The position numbers were made by a program, and so were the translations under genes. The notes under the pieces were generated by a model that did not search any database, was not told where the DNA came from, and saw only the letters and a list, made by a program, of their open reading frames with translations. This document shows, one piece after another, positions 1 to 7,506 of a stretch of DNA of 64,000 bases. The stretch's first letter is position 1. Each line of letters opens with the position of its first letter. Source of the DNA: Paludibaculum fermentans (GTDB lineage: Bacteria; Acidobacteriota; Terriglobia; Bryobacterales; Bryobacteraceae); assembly GCF_015277775.1 (NCBI RefSeq), contig NZ_CP063849.1, positions 2,356,001 through 2,420,000 on the forward strand. The letters run 5' to 3'.

Positions 1-1397
1 TCGAGGTCCGCGTGGGCGGCGGCCTGCTGTACGAGAAGTCGCAATCGGCCTCAGAGAGCAAGTGGCTGGCCTATGGGAGCGGTGGTTCCGCGTTGACGTT
101 CGCCTGGCGCCGCAAGGCCGAGGATCATCGGGTAACCCAGGCGCTGAGGATGCGGGGTTCCCTGACGGAGTTGTTGAGCCTGGGCGAGGACTCCACCTCG
201 GTATATGCGGAGGTGAACCTGGAGGTCGTCCAGGGCGCCGCCAGCCAGGCCCGGATCCGGGTTCCGGCCAATGTCACGGTGAATCAGGTTTTGGGCGCGA
301 CCGTGGCGGATTGGGAGGTTCAATCGAACGAAGTCCTTGTTAAATTTCTGGAGCCGGAAGAGAAATCCGCGCGGTTTGTGATTACGGGCGAGACGCGATT
401 GCCGCGCGACGGCGGCATTGATATTCCGCTGCTGGCTTTGCTGGGCGCCGAGCGGGAGACGGGCGGCGTCGCGGTGGAGGTACTGGGCGCCGGTGAGATC
501 AAAGACGCCAAGCCCCTGAACCTGGATCGCGCCGATGCGGCGGAAATGGGGGCCACGGTACAGAACCGTCAATCGCCTTCCCTGCTGGCATTCCGGTTCC
601 GGCCCGGCGCGGCCACCTCTACCAGGTCGCTCAAGGTGGAGTTGACCCGGTATGACCAACAGGCCGTGCTGACCGCGAATGTGGAAGAGGCGCGATACCG
701 GATCCTGATGAGCCTGGAGGGCAAGACCCTGATCCAGGCGCGCTATGCGGTCCGGAACAATCAACGGACGTTCCTCAAGATTACGCTGCCCGCGGGGGCG
801 GTCGTGTGGAGTTCCTCTCTCGGCGGCAGGCCGGTGCGGCCGGGCCAATCGCCAGATGGGGCACTGCTGATGCCACTGGAGCGTTCGAGAGCTGGGGATG
901 AGGCTCCGGCGTTCGCGGTGGAAATCCTGTATCTCGCACAGGGCACGGCCTGGGCGGAGCGGGGCCACGCGTCGCTGGCGTTGCCCGCCGTGGATCTGCC
1001 TGTGTCGAAGACGGGTGTCCAGGTGTTCCATCCACCGTTGGCCAAGATCAACGTGGAACCGGGTCCGTTTCGTACTGAGGCGTTCCAGGAGGCTACTTCG
1101 TCTGTGTTGAATGCCGCGTCCTACGAGCCCGCGGTGGCGGCGATGGCCCCATCGGCAGCGAACCAACTGGATCGATTGCAGACGAACGGACCGCCCTCGC
1201 AAGCGGCTACGCAGGCACTGGTGGACGACTACAAGACTCGATTGAATGCGCGGCAATCCGGAGCCGCGCTCCCCATGATGGCGGAGTTTCCCCAGGTGGG
1301 CCCGTCGCTATTCCTGGTTTCGGAATTGACGAGTGAGAACCGCGGCTCGACCATCGAGCTGACCTATCAGAAAGAAAAAGCGCGAGGTGGAAAATGA
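1..1397 (+). CDS. 5'-truncated exported protein of unknown function, paralogous to the next gene
   Basis: The frame is open to the left edge, so the true start lies outside the window; GTG at 12 is only the first internal candidate. The protein is rich in beta-strand-like segments and has no catalytic motif I recognise. Its middle (YAVRNNQRTFLKITLPAGA) and its end (ENRGSTIELTYQKEK) resemble the corresponding parts of the downstream protein (LTLRNQAQPFLRVSLPAGA; DEPTKLSFTYKTK), so the two are tandem paralogues. The stop codon overlaps the next start by 4 bp (ATGA), which implies translational coupling. Function is unknown; a surface or periplasmic structural role is a guess. Confidence 0.7.
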   Translation, partial: EVRVGGGLLYEKSQSASESKWLAYGSGGSALTFAWRRKAEDHRVTQALRMRGSLTELLSLGEDSTSVYAEVNLEVVQGAASQARIRVPANVTVNQVLGATVADWEVQSNEVLVKFLEPEEKSARFVITGETRLPRDGGIDIPLLALLGAERETGGVAVEVLGAGEIKDAKPLNLDRADAAEMGATVQNRQSPSLLAFRFRPGAATSTRSLKVELTRYDQQAVLTANVEEARYRILMSLEGKTLIQARYAVRNNQRTFLKITLPAGAVVWSSSLGGRPVRPGQSPDGALLMPLERSRAGDEAPAFAVEILYLAQGTAWAERGHASLALPAVDLPVSKTGVQVFHPPLAKINVEPGPFRTEAFQEATSSVLNAASYEPAVAAMAPSAANQLDRLQTNGPPSQAATQALVDDYKTRLNARQSGAALPMMAEFPQVGPSLFLVSELTSENRGSTIELTYQKEKARGGK

Positions 1398-3649
1398 GAT
1401 CCGTTGCTTTGCTGCTGGCTCTAATCCTGGCTGGTGCGGCCCAGGGGCAGGTGCGGCCAACGCTGCCGCCTCCGTCTGCTGGAAATGTCACGCTGACGTT
1501 GGATGAGTACAACCGGCTGCTTGAACTCGCGAATAAACCGGGCAAGAAGGTGGACGTACCGCCGCAGCCCTACTCGCTGCAAAGCGCCGATTTGCGAATT
1601 GAAGTGACTGGCGAGAAGGCCGCGGGGAAAGTGCAGTTGGAGGGCCAGGTGTTCACCAAGGGCTCAGCTACGGTGCCGCTGGTTTCCGGGATGACGGTGC
1701 TGGAGGCGCAGCAGAAGGGGAAAGAGCTCGCGCTGGTCCAGTCGGGCCGGACACACTCCGCGGTGCTGACGGGACCGGCGGAGTTCTCTATTTCGCTGGA
1801 GACAGGATTCCCGCTGGTAATTGAGCCGGGCCGCGCCTCTTTTCAGTTGCCGGCCCCGGCCGCCGGTGCGGTGAGGCTCACGTTGGTGTTGCCGGGCGAC
1901 CACACCAACGCGCATGTTTCGCCGGGCCTGGTCACGGCGCGGTCGTCCAGCAATGGGCAGACCACGATCCAGGCTACGCTGGCGCCCGGGCAAAACACGT
2001 CGGTGTGGTGGGCTTCCCGGGAAAACGTGGCGCCCGTCGCGCCGAAGGCCGTGCGCTTCCTGTCGGATGTGAAGACGCTGGTATCCGTGGGCGAGGGGCA
2101 ACTGGGACTGGCGGCGCTGATCGACATCAACGTGATCCAGGGAGATCCGGCGCAATTTGAGATCGAGATGCCGGCCGGGTATGAGCTCGCGGGCGCATCG
2201 GGCTCGACGCTGGAGTCTGGCGCCGTGGAGGGTGGCGTGCTGGTCCTGAAGGTCAGCAACCCATCGGCGCGGAGCCACCAATTCCTCGTCACGCTGGAAA
2301 AGTCGACGACCGACACGAAGGCGGAGGTCCCATTTCTCGCCCTGAAAGGCTCGCAGCGAGAGACAGGCGAGATTGTCGTGGAAGGCGAGGGGACCATCGA
2401 ACTGACGGCCAGGGAGAGCGGCGGCCTGAAGAGGATGGACCTGAAGGAAGCATCGCCGTACTTGCGCGCGCTGGCGCACTCTTCACCGCATGCGGCGTTT
2501 CGTCATCACCGGCAGCCGTCGGAGCCGCTGGGTTTGGCGCTGGAGTGGGTTCGGTTCCCGGACAAGGCCGTGATTCCCGCCGTGGTGCAGGATGCGGTGG
2601 TGACCTCGATGGTGACCTCGGAGGGGCGGTCGTTGACGGAGGTGAGATTGACGCTCCGCAATCAGGCACAGCCGTTCCTGCGGGTGTCGCTGCCGGCGGG
2701 CGCAAGTATCGTATCCGCGGATGTCGCGGGCCAGAATGTGAAGCCGGTGCAGGGGTCGGATGGGAATCGGGTGCCGTTGCTACGGCCCGGATTCCGCCCG
2801 ACTGGCAGTTACCCTGTGTCCTTCGTCTATATGGATTCGGGTGCGCCGTTTGCAAAGAAGGGCGGGGCTGAACTGTTGCTGCCGAAGATGGACGTACCGA
2901 TCGCCTTGCTGCACTGGGAAGTGTTCCTGCCGGAGCGATATAAGGTGGCGAATTTCGCGGGTGATGCCTTGCGGGCGGAGTTACTGCCGGAGGCTGAGGT
3001 CAGTCCAATGATGCCGAAACGGGTCGCAATGATCAAGGAAGAGGAACTGGTGGGGGCGGGGCGGACGCAGGCAACATTGAGTATGGATATCCCCCCAGGC
3101 ATCGTCAACTCAGTGCACAGGGCTTTGAATCTGGCCCCGGGACTTGTTGGGGGAGTTGTCCTCGATTCCACCACGGCCGTGATTCCTAATGCGCAAGTGG
3201 TTGTGACCGAGGTGGCGACCGGCCAGTCCAGGCAGGCATCCGCAAACTCGTCCGGCCAATGGAGGGCAGGCCCGTTCGCAAGCGGGCGTTTAAAGATCAC
3301 CGTGAGCGCGCAGGGATTCCAACCGCAGGTGCGGCAGATCAACTACGACGCCGAGAGGCCACAGCCGGTCAACGTGACACTGAATGTCGGCTCGGTTGCA
3401 GAGACCGTAGAGGTCACCTCCCAGGCGGAGGTGGTGCGCGATTCCAAGCGGATTGACAATGAACTCAAGAAGAAGTCCGCGGAGGTGTTGAACTCAGCGT
3501 CCGGCAATGTGGTCAATCTGCAACGCAGGGTAGCAGGGGTCCTGACTATCCCGGTGGAGGTGCCTCGTGCCGGGACTTCATTCCGGTTTGTGCGCCCGCT
3601 GGTGGTGGATGAACCGACGAAGCTGAGCTTTACCTACAAGACCAAATAG
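1394..3649 (+). CDS. exported protein with C-terminal carboxypeptidase-regulatory-like domain
   Basis: 751 residues. Residues 1-18 form a signal peptide (MRSVALLLALILAGAAQG). The long middle part is homologous to the upstream gene. At about residues 585-670 lies a carboxypeptidase-regulatory/Cna-B-like beta-sandwich (GGVVLDSTTAVIPNAQVVV, then a GRLKITVSAQGFQP-type strand), the module usually found at the N-terminus of acidobacterial TonB receptors. It is followed by a tail that resembles the end of the upstream paralogue, so the domain looks inserted before the shared C-terminus. No barrel or enzyme signature is visible. It probably acts in the periplasm or at the cell surface. The start is fixed by the ATGA overlap and the signal peptide. 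Confidence 0.75.
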   Translation: MRSVALLLALILAGAAQGQVRPTLPPPSAGNVTLTLDEYNRLLELANKPGKKVDVPPQPYSLQSADLRIEVTGEKAAGKVQLEGQVFTKGSATVPLVSGMTVLEAQQKGKELALVQSGRTHSAVLTGPAEFSISLETGFPLVIEPGRASFQLPAPAAGAVRLTLVLPGDHTNAHVSPGLVTARSSSNGQTTIQATLAPGQNTSVWWASRENVAPVAPKAVRFLSDVKTLVSVGEGQLGLAALIDINVIQGDPAQFEIEMPAGYELAGASGSTLESGAVEGGVLVLKVSNPSARSHQFLVTLEKSTTDTKAEVPFLALKGSQRETGEIVVEGEGTIELTARESGGLKRMDLKEASPYLRALAHSSPHAAFRHHRQPSEPLGLALEWVRFPDKAVIPAVVQDAVVTSMVTSEGRSLTEVRLTLRNQAQPFLRVSLPAGASIVSADVAGQNVKPVQGSDGNRVPLLRPGFRPTGSYPVSFVYMDSGAPFAKKGGAELLLPKMDVPIALLHWEVFLPERYKVANFAGDALRAELLPEAEVSPMMPKRVAMIKEEELVGAGRTQATLSMDIPPGIVNSVHRALNLAPGLVGGVVLDSTTAVIPNAQVVVTEVATGQSRQASANSSGQWRAGPFASGRLKITVSAQGFQPQVRQINYDAERPQPVNVTLNVGSVAETVEVTSQAEVVRDSKRIDNELKKKSAEVLNSASGNVVNLQRRVAGVLTIPVEVPRAGTSFRFVRPLVVDEPTKLSFTYKTK

Positions 3650-3666
3650 GGCCGCATCGACGCGGA

Positions 3667-3714
3667 AGAGCCCGGGTGAGCGCACGTGCCTCGGCACGGC
3701 TCTACCCGAGCTCT
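3667..3714. terminator. large nested inverted repeat between convergent genes
   Basis: The arms AGAGCCCGGGT (3667-3677) and ACCCGAGCTCT (3704-3714) pair with one mismatch. They enclose a second hairpin, CGTGCC-TC-GGCACG. The element lies between the plus-strand gene ending at 3649 and the minus-strand gene ending at 3733, where a bidirectional terminator is expected. There is no long T tract, so the call rests on structure and position. Confidence 0.5.
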
Positions 3715-3732
3715 GTCGTGTTGGTTGGATCA

Positions 3733-4869
3733 CTACTTCGCGACGCCTATGGGGTAGCCCTGCCAGACATACTCGAGCGCTTGCGGCAGGGTCTGCATCT
3801 TGACAGCGCGGTCCGTGTGGCCCGCATTGCGGGCAAAGACGAACTGGTAGTGGTAGCCCTTGGCGGCCAATGCTTGCGCCATCTTCTCGTTGGCCAGCAC
3901 CCAGTCGTGCTTGTTGTCGTGCATGACGTTTGGGTTGAGGAGGTCGCGATCCCCCACTTCCATCCAGAGGCGAATGGGTTTGGGCGGACTGTTGGGGATC
4001 AGACGCTCGTGGAATTCCCACGCGCCGTGTGGGATTTCTGGATTCGACGGCCACTGCTGGTTCACGTACGTGCCGGAGTACGTCAGCACGCGGTGGTACA
4101 GCTCCGGGTGATACCAGGCCATGATCAGGGCGCAGGAACCACCGGAACTGCCGCCCATTGTTGCGCGGCCGTCGGGATCCTTCGTCAGCTTCACATTGAA
4201 ACGTTTCTCTACCTGGGGGAGGACTTCCGTCTCGACGAACTCCGCGTAGAGACCGGACATGGTGTCGTACTCCAGTCCGCGCTGGCTGCCCTGCGCGTCG
4301 CCGCCGCCATTGCTGATGGAGATGGCGATCATAGCCGGGACGCGGCGCTGGGCGATCAGGTTGTCGAGAGCCGTGAAGAGCATCTTGTCGGGGCCATCAG
4401 CGCCCACGATGAAGGGTGCGGCGGTGCCCGGGACGTACTGCTTCGGAACGTAGACAGTGACGCGGCGCGAGTAGGGAGCGGGATGGCTGGTGGTGACGAT
4501 CATCTTCGCGGGATCGTTGGGATCCGCCGTGCCGAAGGTGCCGGGCTCGCGCAGGATGCCGGGATAGATCTTGCTGTCCTTCGACTCCATGACGAATTCG
4601 GAGACGGTGCCCTGCGGGACGCCCTCCTGCGCGGTCATCTCCGGCGCGGGATTGTGGGTGGGTCCGAGGATGAAGTTGCCGTCAACGTTGATGGGCGCGT
4701 TGCGGCCGTCGATCAGATCCGTGGCCGTGACATAGCCGGGTGTGTGCGGATCGCGGGTCGGTGGTGTGGGACGCGGCGGCCGGGTGGGGGCGGGCGGAGT
4801 CTGGGCCAGGCTCCAGGTGGAGCAGATCGAGAGACTCGACAGGAAGGCAATGCTGAGCAGACGAGACAT
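3733..4869 (-). CDS. secreted alpha/beta-hydrolase esterase (enterochelin esterase-like)
   Basis: 378 residues from the ATG at 4869, preceded by GAGGG six bases upstream and followed by a clear signal peptide (MSRLLSIAFLSSLSICS...LAQ). A GTG nine codons further upstream is possible but would disturb the signal peptide. The catalytic elbow is GGSSGG (Ser about residue 241), followed by a conserved HPELYHRVLTYSGTY segment, and a late GH pair (RNAGHTD) supplies the likely catalytic His. This is the arrangement of the Fes/esterase-D-like putative esterase family, which in soil bacteria includes feruloyl and acetyl esterases. The Pro-rich stretch after the signal peptide is probably a linker. The substrate cannot be told from sequence; an acylated plant polysaccharide is a reasonable guess. 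Confidence 0.8.
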   Translation of the reverse strand: MSRLLSIAFLSSLSICSTWSLAQTPPAPTRPPRPTPPTRDPHTPGYVTATDLIDGRNAPINVDGNFILGPTHNPAPEMTAQEGVPQGTVSEFVMESKDSKIYPGILREPGTFGTADPNDPAKMIVTTSHPAPYSRRVTVYVPKQYVPGTAAPFIVGADGPDKMLFTALDNLIAQRRVPAMIAISISNGGGDAQGSQRGLEYDTMSGLYAEFVETEVLPQVEKRFNVKLTKDPDGRATMGGSSGGSCALIMAWYHPELYHRVLTYSGTYVNQQWPSNPEIPHGAWEFHERLIPNSPPKPIRLWMEVGDRDLLNPNVMHDNKHDWVLANEKMAQALAAKGYHYQFVFARNAGHTDRAVKMQTLPQALEYVWQGYPIGVAK

Positions 4870-4958
4870 CGGAACCCTCACTTGATCTGGATTCACTCAA
4901 CAGCCGGACCGGTGGGTGGCACTGCTTCACCCACCGGTCCCGCTCGAACTATCACCGT

Positions 4959-6257
4959 TTAGGAGAACTTCGTCCGGCGCCACAACAGTAGGCCGCAGAC
5001 GATCAGGAACGCGATGGTCGCCACACTCAGGATGCCCATCCAAATGGGATTGGCTTCGATGGGCGCCCGCTCGGCGTTCATGCCCAGATAGATGAACATG
5101 CCCAGCGCGGCCACGCCCACTAGCGCTTCCCACCAGTGGCGTTTGGGCTCCTGCAGGGCGAGTACGTCTTCGCCGCGCATGCAGCGTTCGACTTTGCCGC
5201 GATCCATGCCATAGCGGGTGCACTCGCGTTCCATCGCGCTGTCCCAGGAGGTGTGTTCGGATTCGGGCGCCTCGGCAAAGCTGATGGCCGCCGCTCCTGC
5301 GATCATGATGAGCGAACCGACGACTACGAGGACCTGGGCCGTGGTGGACTGTCCGGCGAGTTCGCCAAACACGAGCGCGCCCCAGGCGAGGCCCCACAGC
5401 TGATTCGTATTCGAAAGCGGGATGCCGCGGCCGATTCCGATGTACTTGGCCGCGTATTGCTGGAACAGGTCGCCTAGCACCCAGCAGAAGCCGCCCAGGA
5501 AGAGCCAGAACATGACGGGCTTGGCCTTGGTCAGATCCGCTGCGACCTGGTCGTACCCGCCGCCGAAGATCAGCGCAAGCGCGAAGACCGTCCCCAATTC
5601 ACCAAAGGTAAAGACGGTGACAAAGGATAGCGGATTCATGCCGCTGATGTAGGCCTTGCGGTAGGGAATGTACATGGTGCCCCAGAGCAGGCCCGCCCCC
5701 AGGGCGGCACAGATTCCGAGGGTTGCGGCCCCTTGCGGTCCTGTGCTGGTCTGGTGGGATGTGGCCAGGGCGAGGACGCAGGCTCCGACGACGATGCCCG
5801 CGGCACCGCCTAACACCTTTAACCACTGTTTGGCGCCCGAGTTCTTTAGTTCGTTGAACAGCAGCCAACCCCAGAAGAGGCCCACGAGGCTGTTCGTATT
5901 CCACAGAGGAAATGCGATGGACAGGCCAACATTGCGGATGGCGAAAACGGTTAGCGTGTTGGCCACGGCCCACAACATGCCGGCCAGGATCGCCCAGACC
6001 ATCAGGTGCTTCTTTTCCTTGAGGTCCATCCAGATGTAGCCGGTGCCTTTGAGGAGCATGGGCACGGTCCAGCGGGCGACGAAGACTCCGGCCACCATGC
6101 CGAGCGAAATGATGAAGGGCGAGAAGCCCGCGGTCACAAGCTTGGTGGGGGCTTCCGCCGCGCCCAGCCAGGCGCCGGCACCGAAGCCGCAGGAGACGCC
6201 CAGCCAATGCAGCGTGCGGGCGGAATGCAGTACTGCGGGACCCGGTTTGTTTGCCAT
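4959..6257 (-). CDS. GRP/DMT-superfamily sugar transporter
   Basis: 432 residues with about ten hydrophobic segments. Two halves repeat the same motif, NTNSLVGLFWGWLLFNEL in the first and SNTNQLWGLAWGALVFGEL in the second, typical of the glucose/ribose porter (GRP, GlcU-like) branch of the drug/metabolite transporter superfamily. A hydrophilic stretch of about 60 residues precedes the last membrane segment. It is translationally coupled to the 33-residue membrane peptide whose stop lies 4 bases before this ATG. It likely imports a monosaccharide through the inner membrane by cation symport. The specific sugar is unknown. Confidence 0.8.
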   Translation of the reverse strand: MANKPGPAVLHSARTLHWLGVSCGFGAGAWLGAAEAPTKLVTAGFSPFIISLGMVAGVFVARWTVPMLLKGTGYIWMDLKEKKHLMVWAILAGMLWAVANTLTVFAIRNVGLSIAFPLWNTNSLVGLFWGWLLFNELKNSGAKQWLKVLGGAAGIVVGACVLALATSHQTSTGPQGAATLGICAALGAGLLWGTMYIPYRKAYISGMNPLSFVTVFTFGELGTVFALALIFGGGYDQVAADLTKAKPVMFWLFLGGFCWVLGDLFQQYAAKYIGIGRGIPLSNTNQLWGLAWGALVFGELAGQSTTAQVLVVVGSLIMIAGAAAISFAEAPESEHTSWDSAMERECTRYGMDRGKVERCMRGEDVLALQEPKRHWWEALVGVAALGMFIYLGMNAERAPIEANPIWMGILSVATIAFLIVCGLLLWRRTKFS

Positions 6258-6261
6258 CGTT

Positions 6262-6363
6262 CTACCTCACCGCCACGAGAACACTGATCCCAATCACGAG
6301 CACCGCTACCGGCAGCCAAAAATGCCCATCGGTGAGAATCGCCTTCCACACAGGCTGTTTCAA
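6262..6363 (-). CDS. 33-residue single-span membrane peptide leading the transporter gene
   Basis: Starts at a TTG with an ideal AGGAGG five bases upstream, runs 33 codons and stops 4 bases before the transporter ATG. The peptide begins MKQPVWKAILTDGHFWLPVA and continues as a hydrophobic helix (VLVIGISVLVAV) ending in Arg, so it should span the membrane once with a short cytoplasmic N-terminus. The strong ribosome site and tight spacing argue that it is translated, either as a small transporter partner or as a leader coupling translation. I recognise no named family. Confidence 0.6.
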   Translation of the reverse strand: MKQPVWKAILTDGHFWLPVAVLVIGISVLVAVR

Positions 6364-7049
6364 AGAGACCTCCTGCTATCGACAGAGATGACGCGTCATT
6401 CCGACCGCGCCGAAGCAACTTTGTCATTGTACGCCCTAGGGTGGGCTGCGCTGTGCACGCTCACGCGGGTCACCTGCCGGGCTCCGGCGGCGCCGGCCTC
6501 CAGTCGATGGATAGTGAATGGCAGGCCATCATCGAACTCGCGTGGGTGGAGGCGACAGAGGACCGAAAGAGAGCACCACCATATAGTGCTAATGCAATTA
6601 GTGAAGGAAGAATAGATCGCCCGCATTATGAATCCTTCGATTGACAGGCGCAGTCACTATCGCACGATTGATGATCGTTGTAGAATTCAACATCTCCGCC
6701 AGATATAAGCAATGTTCCGGCCCGCGGATGCCGGCCGCGAAACAGAGCGATTTCGGCAAACTTGTAACCTCAAACCCACCTCGACTCCGCACCCCCTTAG
6801 TGTTCGTATTCCACACTTACCGGTAAGAATTTACCTAGCCGGTAACAGTTGCGCCTCAAGGGATGTGTAGGACGCACAACACTCCTTTAGGATCAAAGCC
6901 CGATTGTTTGGTAGAGAAAGTGCTTGTAAACTGCGGCTACCTGGCCAAGGCGCGAGTCTGGGGATTGACGCGCCGGGGATACCCTCTGGATCAACAGATA
7001 AGACAAAAAGAGCTGATGCGGGATCCCGGCCAGTGCCAAGGAGAGGATC
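6364..7049. other. 686-bp intergenic region upstream of the molybdenum hydroxylase operon
   Basis: No convincing gene was seen on either strand; short open frames lack ribosome sites and composition. The left end holds the promoter of the transporter pair. The right half holds two TTACC/GGTAA palindromes (separate entry) and the long leader of the hydroxylase operon, ending in the ribosome site AAGGAGAGG before the ATG at 7050. The stretch 6560-6840 is visibly more AT-rich than its neighbours, as expected for a promoter region. Confidence 0.6.
6817..6845. promoter_or_regulatory. double TTACC/GGTAA operator candidate
   Basis: TTACCGGTAA (6817-6826) is a perfect 10-bp palindrome. Five bases later, TTACC-TAGCC-GGTAA (6831-6845) repeats the same arms with a 5-base spacer. 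Paired palindromes about 200 bp upstream of the hydroxylase start suggest a dimeric repressor of TetR or GntR type. No regulator gene is adjacent, so the binding protein is unknown. Confidence 0.5.
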
Positions 7050-7490
7050 ATGACGACGCTTACTATCAATGTGAATGGTGTCAATCGAACCGTCAGTGTC
7101 AGCGACCCGAGCATGCCGCTGCTCTGGGTGCTCCGCGACCTGATTGGATTGACGGGCACAAAATACGGCTGTGGGATTGAGGTTTGCGGTGCTTGCACCG
7201 TCCTCATCGACGGCCAACCTGAACACTCCTGTGTGTTCGATTCATCCTCCGCCGTCGGGAAAAAGGTGGTCACCATTGAGGGCCTATCGAGTGACACCAG
7301 TCATCCGGCCCAAAAGGCATGGATCGACCATCAGGTTCCGCAGTGCGGCTACTGCCAATCGGGCATGATCATGTCCTGCGCGGGCGCGATGGCGGCCGGT
7401 CATCGCGGTTCGGAGATCCAGGGGGAACTGCAGAACCTCTGCGTCTGCGGAACATACCAGCGCATCAAGGAAGCCGTTTCGACTCTCTAG
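7050..7490 (+). CDS. (2Fe-2S)-binding subunit of a molybdenum hydroxylase
   Basis: 146 residues, the usual length of the small subunit of xanthine-dehydrogenase-family enzymes (IorA/CoxS type). Cys 41, 46, 49 and 61 form the plant-ferredoxin-type cluster (CGIEVCGAC). Cys 99, 102, 131 and 133 form the second helical [2Fe-2S] cluster (CGYC ... CVC). It transfers electrons from the molybdenum site in the next gene product. A good ribosome site (AAGGAGAGG) precedes the ATG. It opens a four-gene operon, 16 bp ahead of the large subunit. Confidence 0.9.
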   Translation: MTTLTINVNGVNRTVSVSDPSMPLLWVLRDLIGLTGTKYGCGIEVCGACTVLIDGQPEHSCVFDSSSAVGKKVVTIEGLSSDTSHPAQKAWIDHQVPQCGYCQSGMIMSCAGAMAAGHRGSEIQGELQNLCVCGTYQRIKEAVSTL

Positions 7491-7506
7491 AGGAGAATCC
7501 CCTGTC

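Noticed and set aside
6396-6644. Small frames in the region upstream of the hydroxylase operon
   Set aside because: No ribosome sites or motifs; treated as noncoding.
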